The notes under the pieces were generated by a model that had not been told where the DNA came from, did not search any database, and was given only the letters and a program-made list of their open reading frames with translations. Of a DNA stretch of 64,000 bases, positions 21,827 to 30,931 are shown in pieces; within the stretch, counting starts at the first letter, position 1; each line of letters starts with the position of its first letter. The position numbers were made by a program, and so were the translations under genes. Source of the DNA: Scilla litardierei. Taxonomy: Eukaryota > Streptophyta > Magnoliopsida > Asparagales > Asparagaceae. Location: NCBI GenBank assembly GCA_030789695.1, contig CM061138.1, forward strand, positions 183,683,051 to 183,747,050, given 5' to 3'.

Positions 21827-21973
21827 ATGGCGCCGCAGGATGAGACGGCCCGGAACTCTTTCACGAACAACGAGCCCGGAAAGATTGTTCTGACGATCGA
21901 AAACAAGACGTCCAAGAAGAAGAGGGTCATGTATCGACACAAGTCCATGATTCAACATGTCCATACTCCTTAA
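21827..21973 (+). pseudogene. Unidentified 48-residue ORF in the CACTA interior
   Basis: ATG to TAA, starting MAPQDETARNSF and containing NNEPGKIVLTIENKTSKKKR. The composition and codon pattern look like real coding sequence and unlike the AT-rich surroundings. I do not recognise the family. Its 3' end overlaps, in antisense, the poly(A)-binding-protein-like exon at 21930-22022, so only the first 30 or so residues are likely genuine. Probably another captured exon. Confidence 0.4.
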
Positions 21974-22712
21974 AGATCTCCTCCAGATCAACCCCACTGA
22001 TATTTTCCTCCAAATTCTTCAATATAAAACAATTATTGACAAATATTAGCAACAAAATTCCCTAAAGAACCCATTCACTTGCTTCCCATTAAACAAACCA
22101 CAAGTTTTCAACAAGCAGAGCATTATGCAAACACATTATTGACAACCAGGATTGAGGGGCTCTAAGTAAAGCATAAAACAGAGTATTAAAAGCTTATTTT
22201 AAGCCTTTTATGCAATTCGCATTACCTAAATAAATTTGAAACATTAAACTAGATACTAGGTAGGCACTAGAGAACCAAATCTTTAAAAAGAATACAAATA
22301 CCCAAAAAACCCAAGAAACATGGGTTTAAAAATACTAAATGAAGTCATTTTTTTTATTTTTTGGATAAAACTTGAAGTGCTGCTAAATAAATAATCAAAC
22401 CCCACGAATAGGTTAGTTAATGGAACAGAAAACACAAATTAAAATTTAAACAGTAAAAATCCAGCAACATCCCAACATGTAATTCCTTCCAATCAATCCA
22501 AGTCACAAATTAGTCAACTTTAAATATTCAAGATATCCAACAAAGGTTAGAAAAAATAACATCAAAATTGATAAAAGCATAGAGAAATCACCTTAACAAA
22601 GAGGTTCCCAACTCCGTTCTTTCTCAATAGCGAGTCTCTCACCGACCACATGATCCGCATCGGTTTCCCTTTCAAAATGAAGTGATTCATCGTTCTCATA
22701 GCATTTTCAGCT
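21930..22712 (-). pseudogene. Poly(A)-binding-protein-like fragment (RRM1 end to RRM2)
   Basis: Two minus-strand exons match the region joining RRM1 and RRM2 of cytoplasmic poly(A)-binding protein, which binds mRNA tails. Exon A (about 22712-22593) has [20 protein letters not shown], then [16 protein letters not shown]. Exon B (about 22022-21930) has NLEENISGVDLEEIFKEYGH. A GT donor (GTGATT) follows the first and an AG acceptor (TTGAAG) precedes the second, so the intervening 570 bp is a retained intron. This shows capture at the DNA level, not by retroposition. Both ends of the gene are missing. Confidence 0.75.
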
Positions 22713-22865
22713 TCAATTTTTTGTTAAAAAAGCGAAAAAAATCAACAAAAAAAACTCAAAAGCAATCAAGAAATAAAATTAAAAGTACCCAAATTCGGAT
22801 TTGAGTTGGAATTAAACAATCATTGAAGCTGGCGAAGTTGAGGTAAGCGTAGCAGAGGGATCGGC

Positions 22866-23240
22866 CACAAGTTCATGATCCCTTTCCTCCGGCGATACAC
22901 CGCCGTCGAGTCACTCGACCTCTCCCTCGTCATGTGCTTCGGCGACGAGGCACTGATTGTGTTCGTGTCTGCGATGGGATCAGCGATGCAGACCCTGAGG
23001 TGGATCAACCTGTCGAGGGCAGCCGGAGTGGGGTGGAGGAGGCTCGAGTTGGTGGCAGTGGCATGCCCGGTCGGTGGATATGTCCCATTGCGTCGGGGTT
23101 GGCGATTGGGAGGCGACGGCGAGGGGGTTGAGGGAGGTGAGGTTGGACAAGTGCTCAAGGGTGACGGACGTGAGGCTCTCAAGGGTGGCGGTGGGATGTG
23201 GGTAGCTACAGAGGTTGGGGATCAAGTAGTGCCGTGAGAT
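22866..23240 (+). pseudogene. Leucine-rich-repeat fragment of an F-box/LRR gene (second piece)
   Basis: The plus frame starts with MIPFLRRYTAVESLDLSL and continues with QTLRWINLSRAAGVGWRRLE, typical LRRs of FBL3-type F-box proteins. After the first two repeats the homology shifts frame (SVDMSHC, then VGDWEA and a TDVRLSRVAVGC motif), so it is broken. Markedly GC-rich compared with flanking DNA, as monocot 5' exons often are. Together with 21334-21456 it looks like one captured gene split by inserted sequence. Confidence 0.7.
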
Positions 23241-23339
23241 TTTGGATATTGTTGGAGGAGAAGGGTTTGATTAAATCTGTTTAAAGGGGAACCGAAAAAA
23301 TGGTGGGAAAAAATTGGGGGGATATTTTTGGAGGCTGAA

Positions 23340-23607
23340 AATTATTTGGGGGCAACAGCCACTGATCATCCGTGGCCGATGCCCAAAAAACATTTTACTA
23401 TCCGTCATGTATTATCAGCCACGGACAAATCGTGGCTAATGGTAACCTTTAGCCACGGATTAGTCCGTGGCTAAAATTCTGTGGCTAAAGATTATCTTTA
23501 GCCACGGATCATCTGCTTGGGACGAATCCGTGGCGGAAAGCTAATTTTTAACCACGGATTTGTCCGTGGCTGATGATCCGTGGCTGCATGTCCTTTGTCC
23601 ACCAGTG
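23340..23607 (-). repeat. Right terminal and subterminal repeats of the CACTA element
   Basis: Same AGCCACGGA/TCCGTGGCT words as the left end, finishing CCACCAGTG at 23607. Confidence 0.8.
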
Positions 23608-24879
23608 TATGTCGTGTGAGAGATATGTTGGGCCAGAAATATCTGAATCTAAATGATAATGAGGTGAAGTTTAAGATCCAGAAAATGGGTGCGTATGGTT
23701 CAAGAAATCTTCCTGAATGGTATCGCGGTGATGCTCAGACTCCGATTGAATGGAGAGTGACTGCGGTGGTGACAATCGAGGTGCACATGGTTCGGGCCTG
23801 CTGAAATCAACTGTCATGTCCATACCCTCATACATGTCCTCACAGATATGTAAGTGTGTCACAGCCCTCTCTGTGCCCTTGCATGGCTCAAAGTGAGGGA
23901 ACTGATCAAAAGAAAAGGGCAGCGTGGGTTATTCTATTTTAGAAATTTTGCTATTACCCACGCAAATCCCAAACTGCCTTCGTCTGTGTAAATTCGGATC
24001 AGGTTTCCATCAAGCCTAACGAATGTCCCATTATCCATCTCATCATCATCTGAGATATAGTATTGGATGGGGTCATCGACGTGATATGTCCCAGTGGTAT
24101 CACCTGCATACGGGGAGGTATCTATATTAAAATCGACAAGATGTTGTTCAGATAAATTACCTCCAGTGATGCAAGTGGACGGCGATGCATTAGATTTGGT
24201 TACATCCTCGATTGTAGATTTAAACTCTCCTCTGTCGTACCATGGAAGGACGTTAGAAGTATGCACCATGCTAAATGTCCTTCCAGAAGTTCTCCCCTCT
24301 TCGGTGTAGCTTTAGTGATCTGTCCCCATGAATCTTGTTCTAACTACCCTTGTGATTGGGGAACTTGTTGGGCTATTAGGTTTAGATGGGTGTCGATCGA
24401 AATAGTGGGTTAGGCAGTGATCAGTAGGCATTGATTTGCAATAAATTTTTCCATCATGGTTTCAAGGCGTGCATCTTCTTCTGGTGGAGGCATATAAGCT
24501 TGGCCTTGTTAAAGGGAGTAATCTGGGTAGTGGTTGTAGGTAAGTGGGTTTGGGTCATAGGGGTAGGTATTGTATATGCACTCAATGGATACATGTCCTT
24601 GCTGACCGCAGCTCTCGCAGCTCTCCACAACCTGCGAAAAATAATCGTATACTCCCATCTAATCACTCTGATACGCCGAGGCATCAAAATCCTCGGTGTA
24701 CATCTTATCTGGCATCCACATTGCAGCTCCAAATTCACCTAGTTATACAAGTAAAAGAACATGGAAGAGATCGTCAGTAAAACAAATGAGTAGTAAAAAA
24801 GGTGGGGCATTTTATTTTATTTATTTTTTATATACATAGTCTAACAAATCCACAATTGAAACAATATCGAGTCGATTCC
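23608..24879 (-). mobile_element. Internal remnant of an Athila/Tat-like gypsy element (gag debris)
   Basis: On the minus strand, from the primer-binding site at 24897 downward, there is a decayed gag-like stretch. A zinc-knuckle pattern CESCGQQGHVSIEC (C-X2-C-X4-H-X4-C, about 24655-24610) is followed by a Tyr/Pro-rich part and then RLETMMEKFIANQ (about 24480-24440), with stops between. A further 111-residue open frame (24269-23934) is acidic and unrecognised. Only about 250 bp separate the primer site from the zinc knuckle, so most of gag is deleted. Reverse transcriptase and integrase are absent. The remnant ends at the CACTA boundary. Confidence 0.55.
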
Positions 24880-24897
24880 TCCCCAGCAACGGTACCA
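24880..24897 (-). promoter_or_regulatory. Primer-binding site, tRNA-Asp-like
   Basis: Reads TGGTACCGTTGCTGGGGA on the minus strand. This is four mismatches from the Athila-like site at 45510 (TGGCGCCATTGCCGGGGA), which I take to be complementary to tRNA-Asp. It lies 6 bp inside the LTR end. Confidence 0.7.
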
Positions 24898-24903
24898 AAA
24901 ACT

Positions 24904-26440
24904 TGTTCGTGAGTTTTAAATATAACCACAAACGTACGAAATTGTACTTACGGGTCGGTCTCAAGGAGGCAGTGGATGATCACAAATTACCGTAGGATTA
25001 TATATAGCCATGTGAGTGGTCACGAGAGTGGAATTATGCTAAGTGTAAATCAATGGAAAGAAAGGCTAGGGCTATGTATCACCGCTATTGAAAATTATAT
25101 GCCGGATGGATCTAACGTCTCAATCTAATGGGATGCAGTTGTCGATGAGAAATAAATCTCAATCCTCGTTCTCTCCCCGACTAACCGTGATAAAGAACTC
25201 GGAATATAGTTTGGATTCATATCGGAGCTCTGCTGTCTCGTTGATAGCCTCAATTTTGGTTGCTCTAATAACCTAGGCCCAATGTCTCGTCGTGGCCTTG
25301 TTATCAGATAATCAATCTATCATTAGGGGCCTCAAACCCAAAACCCCGATTTTTTTTGTTGGTGATTAGGGTTGTATAGCCTTCTAATAAGTGGATTGAT
25401 ATCAATACAGATCCAAAACCATACCCTAGCAACAACCAATTTAGATTGATATTTGGGGAGATCCGTTCATACTAATAATCTATACTAGGGTTCTACATTG
25501 CCCTAGACAACATAACTACTCAGTATTCATAGTAGAAACAATCAAAATCATCATCGGAGATTGCATTAGGGATTAATAAAAGGAGGAGAGAGTCAGAGAA
25601 ATGCTAATCAAGAAAAGAAATCAAAACATTCATTCAAATAAAATAAATTAAAGTATTACAAAACTTAAGAATGGCCCAAAAAGATTGAAGAGCCAAAATC
25701 TATATTAGCAATCTCCCAAACGCAGGGAGAAGATGACAAAAATGTCCCCAAAATAATTATAGAACAGCTTTTATATTGCCTAGAAATCGTGTTGAACCCC
25801 CACAAATTTACGAGCGCACGTCCGTATCGCAAAGGCACATGGCCGTGCACCGTCAAATAAACCTAGGACATCTAAGCCCGCAATTAGAGCACGGCCATGC
25901 AATGCAGATGCACTACCGTGTCGCTTCATTCCCAGCTATAGCTTTCACATTTTTAGCATGGTCATGCAGTTGATGTGCACATCCGTGCTGCTACTTTCAG
26001 CTCAAATCTCCAGCTTCTGCAAATGTGACATGGACGTGCAGTGTAGCTGCACGGTCATGCCAACGTCTTCTTCATCTTTCTTCAATATCCGTAAATGTGA
26101 CAAGACCGTGCAAGTGGTCGCACCGCCGTATTGTTGAAACTTCAAATTTCCCTTTTTGGGCAGACATGGTTGCACGGCTGTGCGTATATACGCACGACCA
26201 TGTTGCTCTATAAACAACACATAGCTCCTTGGTTATTCTTTGCTCCTTGCCATCTTTTCTTCCTTGCTTATCCTAATGATCTATTACATCATTTGGAGCG
26301 CATATATCCCTGAAATACATAAGATATCCCTAAAGAGTAAAATGGACAAAAACAAGTAAAATATGCATGGATGATGCAAAAGAAACATGAAATATGTATA
26401 GATGACAAGATATAAATATATACAAAATATACACTTAACA
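24904..26440 (-). repeat. 5' LTR of the Athila/Tat-like element, 1.54 kb
   Basis: In element orientation it begins TGTTAAGTGTA and ends CTCACGAACA, with TG...CA ends, next to the primer site. The outer edge at 26440/26441 is precise, because decayed copia coding sequence (VHDHIVGFEHI) runs right up to 26441; the element was inserted into copia-2. The 3' LTR is not in the window. GC-rich patches (25790-26200) contain repeated GTGCA/CGGTCATGC words. Confidence 0.65.
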
Positions 26441-26922
26441 CTTATGTGTTCAAACCCCACAATGTGATCATGAACTCGACCTTTAGACTTAAGAAACTTG
26501 ATATTGATATATTCTGATCAACTTTAGCTTTTATTGTTCTTAGCAAATGCAATCATAGTGGTATATCACAATAAATAAGCAGTGGTTTTGAAATGAGATC
26601 AACCACTTTAAGCTCTCTGAGAAAATCCCTCAACCATGCTGCTTGTGATGATGTGTCACAGCGACCTATAAATTGTGCTTTCATAATTGATAAAGCAACT
26701 AAACTTTGTTTCATATTTCTCCAGGATACAACACCTCCAGCAAGTATAAAAATATATCCCGGAGTGGATTTTCTTATATTTCGCAACCAGCCCAATCAGA
26801 ATTTGTATATATGATCAATTCCAAAGAACCAGAATGACTGTAAGTGATCCTATAGTCTTTAGTCCCTTTTAAGTATCACATTACTCTTTTAGCAGCTCGC
26901 CAATGAGTCATTCCATGATTAT
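26441..26922 (-). pseudogene. Copia-2 RNase H and C-terminus
   Basis: Minus-strand continuation of the copia polyprotein interrupted at 37710. It begins MTHWRAAKRVM, then RKSTPGYIFILAGGVVSWR (RNase H core), SQAAWLRDFL, IYCD, and after frameshifts EYINIKFLKSK and HIVGFEHI. A stop replaces a codon after KRVM, and a frameshift follows IYCD. Bounded on the right by the Tekay-like element and on the left by the Athila/Tat-like LTR, so two independent insertions lie in one copia gene. Confidence 0.85.
26918..26922. repeat. Target-site duplication ATTAT (left); right copy 37710-37714
   Basis: ATTAT lies immediately outside both LTR ends of the Tekay-like element. Together with copia coding sequence resuming on both sides, this proves a single complete insertion. 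Confidence 0.95.
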
Positions 26923-27261
26923 TGTCATGACCCGCTTCCCAAAAGTACGGAGGTGAAGCGTGACTAAGGCCCGCTTAGGCCGGAGCTGAGAGCTTAGACC
27001 CAATAAGCGTCTGTGGTATTCCAAAACGAAGGTACAGTTCCCTACAAGTTAGTACGGAACAATAAAAGTACTGAAAGGAAAGAGCATATCATTTTATTCC
27101 AAAACATTCATCCAAAGTACTGAGAGTCTAAAACGCCCGAAGGGCTACAACTGCAGAAAAGAAAACTACTGGTGCAAGCACCCAACCTAGACGGAAAACA
27201 AAAGGCGCTACGCACCCAATCTAAACTGGAACAGAAACTCTGGAACAGCAACGAGAGGCCT

Positions 27262-27420
27262 CTAACTCTGGTCCTCCTCTGCGATGTACTCTGGATCAGT
27301 ATCCTCCGGCTCCATGTCTGCTGACAAGTCCATCTCGTCGACGTACTCTGGCTCAACACCTGACGTACAGCACCAAAGACAGGAACTGTACGTCAGGTAA
27401 AGTCTACAAGAAACTGTCAA
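27262..27420 (-). other. Conserved acidic mini-ORF in the T1 LTR, with inverted repeat
   Basis: A stop-to-stop frame of about 53 codons contains YLTYSS, WCCTSG, EPEYVDE and DPEYIAEEDQS then TAG. The second Tekay-like family has the same frame at 50132-50296 (YLTYSS, WCCTSG, EPEYIEE, DPEYDPEEDQS), without frameshift despite many base changes. It has no conserved ATG, and an AG acceptor-like site precedes it, so it could be a 3' exon. Within it CCTGACGTACAG and CTGTACGTCAGG (27359-27370, 27386-27397) form a 12-bp perfect stem with a 15-base loop. Function unknown. Second copies are at 35046-35204 and 57831-57995. Confidence 0.6.
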
Positions 27421-27727
27421 ACTCTACTGCAAGTGCACTGCATTATTAAACATCGTTTTACTGGTTGATTAACATGCTGGGGTTATACTGAGCTGTAAAA
27501 GTAGTAACGCAGCAGGAAAGTAAAGCGGGACAAGCAGAAGTCGTAGGGTGTGCTACCGACTACGGGACTATCCTAAAGGTGTCAGAACAAGACGAAAACA
27601 AGACACGACACGACTGACAGGACTAGTAAAACACGAAGGGTTCACGCCTTACGGTTCGAGGGGGATCAGACCCTCTCCCCGTGTGCACGCTCAACCCTAC
27701 CCCAAACCCCAGAACTCAGGACAGGAA

Positions 27728-27957
27728 GCACGGAGATCACTTTGGCAAGGAAAGCACCTGAAACGCCTGTAGGCTTTTTTGTAACACGGAGATCACTTCC
27801 GCAAGGGAAGCACCTGAAACGCCTGCAGGCTTTTTGTAACACAGAGATCACTTCCGCAAGGGAAGCACCTGAAACGCCCGCATGCTTTTTGTACAACGGT
27901 CACGGGAATCACTCTCGCATGGAGAGCATCCGAAACGCCCGAAGGCTTTTTGTGTAA
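27728..27957 (-). repeat. Four tandem ~57-bp hairpin repeats in the T1 LTR
   Basis: Four head-to-tail units each hold a GATCACTT...AAGCACC hairpin (for example CTTCCGCAAGGGAAG) and GAAACGCC...GGCTTTTTGT. They sit downstream of the TATA box, so they are transcribed as leader RNA. The other LTR has the same array at 35514-35744. Confidence 0.85.
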
Positions 27958-29070
27958 CAGTGACATGACATGACAAGTGTAGGAAGGGTTATTCTAGGGT
28001 GTCCACACGCACGCACACACATGGCAATCCTACGGTGTCAAAAGTTGTTGTTTGTCGAGCTTAGACTTCGTCGTCAAGTCTAAGTCGTCAAGGCGTCCCG
28101 GACGCTATCTTTTCACGTCCGGTCCTACACACACTCACAGTCTAACAGTTCTAATAGTTCAAGACCAAGACGCGGTTGAAAATGCAAGTGGGTGCACTTG
28201 CTTGCGGTGGCGAGTGTGTCGTCCGTCTGGAGCGTTTCGTCCAAGCGTCGTGCTCTCAGTAGTCCGTCTGAAATAATGACACAGCGACGGTGTCAGGTCG
28301 CGATATTCATCAGACCTATTAGGGTTTGTTTCGAGGTTGATCGGGACTATCCTAGTAGTACAAAATTTGTATTTTTGGTTATTTAGTCTAATCGACGATC
28401 TATCCTATGTGTACAGTCAAGAAGTCCATTCGTCGATTTTCTAGGTTTTCTCAACGTTTTAAAGAGCGGATGGTAAATTTAATTGAGTTGCTGATTTTCA
28501 ATTAGGTTTCAATTTTCTACTGTGGGTTTCTACGAGTTAGGGGACCAACCTGAAACGATGATTGTGCGGAGATCTGTTGTCGGATCTGAATGGTGGAAGC
28601 TCCTCGACGTCAACGAACTGATCTGGTTGCGGCAGCGAGGAAGTCGACGGTCAGCGACGTCAACGGCTCCGTAGGTGGTGGCGAGGATCTCGGCGTATTC
28701 CCGGGGTCGACGACGTCAGATCTGAGGCTCGCGACTCGTGAGAAGGAGAGGGGCTAAAGTGAGGGGGATCACGGAAGAGAGGAAAAAGTGGCGGCCTGGG
28801 GCTTGGCCGTGGGTTTCGGATCTGGGGAGAGGAGGAGGCCGGCGGCTGGAAGAGAGGAAAGAAAAGAAAGGAGGAGGAAGATGAAGAACATGAGAAGGAA
28901 GAAGAAGAAAAGGAGAAGAAAGGAGAAGAAAGGAGAGGAGAGGGGGAGATCGGCTCTTGGAGGGGCGAAGAGGGGGCGCGGCCTGAGGGAATGGCGGTGG
29001 AGAAAGGAAGGAGAAAGGGAGGGGAAGACGTCGGCTAAAAATAGTGAGGAGGGAAGAGGAAAAGACTATG

Positions 29071-29080
29071 GTTTAAATAA
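29071..29080 (-). promoter_or_regulatory. TATA box of T1 LTR
   Basis: TTATTTAAAC on the minus strand, 47 bp downstream of the palindrome array in element orientation; the 5' LTR copy is at 36866-36875. Confidence 0.65.
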
Positions 29081-29126
29081 GAAAAACAAGCGGCGGCTGC
29101 GACTTAACCTAGGGTTTCTGGGCATG

Positions 29127-29656
29127 TTAGTCGGTCAGTGAAGAGTGGTCGACCGACTAGTTTGGAAACTAGTCGGTCGGTCGTCCAACTGAGACCGACT
29201 AAAAAGACAAACGGTGAACAGGGTCGATACAGGGTAGACAGATCTAGTCGGTCTGTGAAGGTCCGTCAAGTGACTAGTTTGGGAACTAGTCGGTCGGTGA
29301 ATACTCATTGACCGACTAAGGGCAAAATATGAAAGACAATAGGTACTGAGAGTTAGTCGGTCTGAGAAGAAACTCTAACCGACTAGTTTCTCAACTAGTC
29401 GATCGATAGTCGTTCTTTGACCGACTAACCGTAAACAGTAACTCGGCTGTCAGAAAAAACTCAGAATTAGTCGGTCTCAGAAGAAGTGCTAACCGACTAG
29501 TTTCGCAACTAGTCGGTCGGTGGATGTGCTTAGACCGACTAAGTGTAAACAGTAACTCAGCTGAAATAATCAAGATGAACTAGTCGGTTCCTGAAGAGTT
29601 ACCGACCGACTAGATTGCAATCTAGTCGGTTGGTTCCCCTTCTTGAACCAACTAGA
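29127..29656 (-). repeat. Five-unit palindrome array in T1 U3 (3' LTR)
   Basis: Five units of about 70-80 bp are separated by about 35 bp. Each has the form TTAGTCGGTC, spacer, GACCGACTAGTT, 4-base loop, AACTAGTCGGTC, spacer, GACCGACTAA, so each unit is nested palindromes. Spacers contain TTACTGTTTAC words in element orientation. It lies directly upstream of the TATA box, the usual place of a U3 enhancer. Homologous arrays occur in T2 and in the Sirevirus-like LTR. Confidence 0.93.
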
Positions 29657-29910
29657 ATGCACGAATAGTCTCGAATTGAAGCGTGAAGCTTCGGGAAGAT
29701 TCATATGGCTTCTAAGAGCAACCTAGCTCCAAGATATGGACGCTATGAAGCTCATCATGAATGACTTACTCCAAGCTCATCGTTCTATGGAAAGGAACTA
29801 GAAGACCATAAGGAACTGAGCGAAAAACGCCTAACCACAGGAACGGGAAAAACATACAAAGGAGAGAACAACCAACACATATATATAATAGATAAAAACC
29901 AGTCGTTACA

Positions 29911-29923
29911 TCCTACCCACCTT
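29911..29923 (-). promoter_or_regulatory. Polypurine tract of T1
   Basis: AAGGTGGGTAGGA on the minus strand abuts the 3' LTR; identical to those of T2 and the LARD. Confidence 0.9.
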
Positions 29924-30859
29924 AAGAAAAATTCCGCCCTCGGAATTTCCTAACACTCACATGTCAGGGAACAAAAGTGGGTATCGCTCTCTCATCTCAT
30001 CTTCTCTCTCCCAAGTGGACTCTCCAGGTGATCCGTGATGCCACATCACCCTCACCAGGTCGACTACTTTATTCCTCAACTGCTTCTGTCGACGGTCCAA
30101 AATCTGCACAGGCTGCTGGTCATAGGTCAAGTCCGGACGGACTGTAATCTCTGAGAAATCCACTGTGTGCAATGGATCACTGACGTACCGACGTAACTGA
30201 GATACGTGGAATACGTCGTGAACCCCCACCAAAGATGGTGGCAGAGCAAGGCGGTAGGCCACTGCTCCCACACGATCCAGCACATCGAAAGGTCCAATAT
30301 ACCTCGGGCTCAGCTTTCCACTCTTCCCGAAATGAATAACTTCACGGTTCGGAGAAATCTTCAGGAAGATGTGATCTCCAGGCTGAAACTCCAAAGGTCT
30401 CCTCTTGGCATCTGCCCAATGCTTGAAACGGTCCTGTGCAACTCTGAGCTTCTCCCTGATGTCTCTCACGACATCCACAGCTTCCACTATCATCTCTGGA
30501 CCCAACAGCTCCCGATCTCCGATGTCATCCAAGCTCAGTGGCGATCGACATTTCCTCCCATATAAGGCAGCAAACGGCGCTATGCCAATGCTCGCCTGGT
30601 AGCTGTTGTTATATGAAAACTCCACCAAGTGGAGATGGTCCTCCCAAGATCCCTTCAGATCGAGCGTGCAAGCTCGCAGCATATCCTCCAGTATCTGAAT
30701 AGTCCGCTCGGACTGGCCATCGGTCTGCGGGTGGAACGCCGTGTTGAAACTCAGACTCGTACCCAAATTCTCTTGCAGGCTTTTCCAGAACTGAGATGTG
30801 AACCTCGTGTCTCTGTCAGACACAATGCTCACGGGGACTCCATGTAAGCATACAATCTC

Positions 30860-30931
30860 CTGCACGTACACGGTCTACATCACAACTAACTCGAAGAGGT
30901 AATTAAACGAGAAATAGAAAAGAAATTTTAC
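30860..30931 (-). other. T1 intron 2 (integrase), 72 bp
   Basis: GTAAAATTTC...TACGTGCAG, inserted between ARKYLE and EIVCLHGV, where relatives read straight through. Contains an in-frame stop. The T2 counterpart (53592-53664) is 73 bp with the same borders. Confidence 0.8.

Larger units (their letters stand above)
19115..23607. mobile_element. CACTA-type DNA transposon carrying host gene fragments
   Basis: Left end CACTACTACATAAACAGCC and right end, read inward on the other strand, CACTGGTGGACAAAGG. Both match the CACTA/CACTG termini of plant En/Spm-type elements. Both ends carry many short subterminal repeats built on AGCCACGGA and TCCGTGGCT, in direct and inverted orientation (19140-19480 and 23345-23590), a hallmark of CACTA elements. 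The flanking triplets are AAT and TAT, an imperfect 3-bp duplication. No transposase frame is visible in the 4.5 kb. The interior instead has fragments of at least three unrelated cellular genes in both orientations, so it is best called a non-autonomous, gene-capturing (Pack-CACTA-like) element. Confidence 0.8.
26923..29910 (-). repeat. T1 3' LTR, 2988 bp
   Basis: In element orientation it runs from TGTAACGACTGG to ATGACA. Landmarks in order are: palindrome array (29656-29127), TATA-like TTATTTAAAC (29080-29071), purine-rich leader, tandem hairpin repeats (27957-27728), and an acidic mini-ORF with an inverted repeat (27420-27262). The end here reads GGGTCATGACA, while the other LTR has GGGGCGTGACA, C-to-T-type changes. 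Confidence 0.93.

Noticed and set aside
19115..23607. Calling the PARP3-like segment a functional gene
   Set aside because: Frameshifts, a stop in the WGR part and absence of the catalytic domain rule it out.
23580..23804. 74-residue plus ORF straddling the CACTA right end
   Set aside because: It starts inside the terminal repeat and shows no family resemblance.
28788..29141. 117-residue Arg/Lys/Glu-rich plus ORF, also at 36572-36871
   Set aside because: Antisense to the pyrimidine/purine-biased leader of the T1 LTR; the two LTR copies diverge by frameshift.
29127..29656. CRISPR-like array of palindromic repeats with spacers
   Set aside because: The repeats are degenerate, units are 70-80 bp, spacers are conserved across elements, and they lie in plant LTR U3 regions. 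No cas genes, and the genome is a plant.
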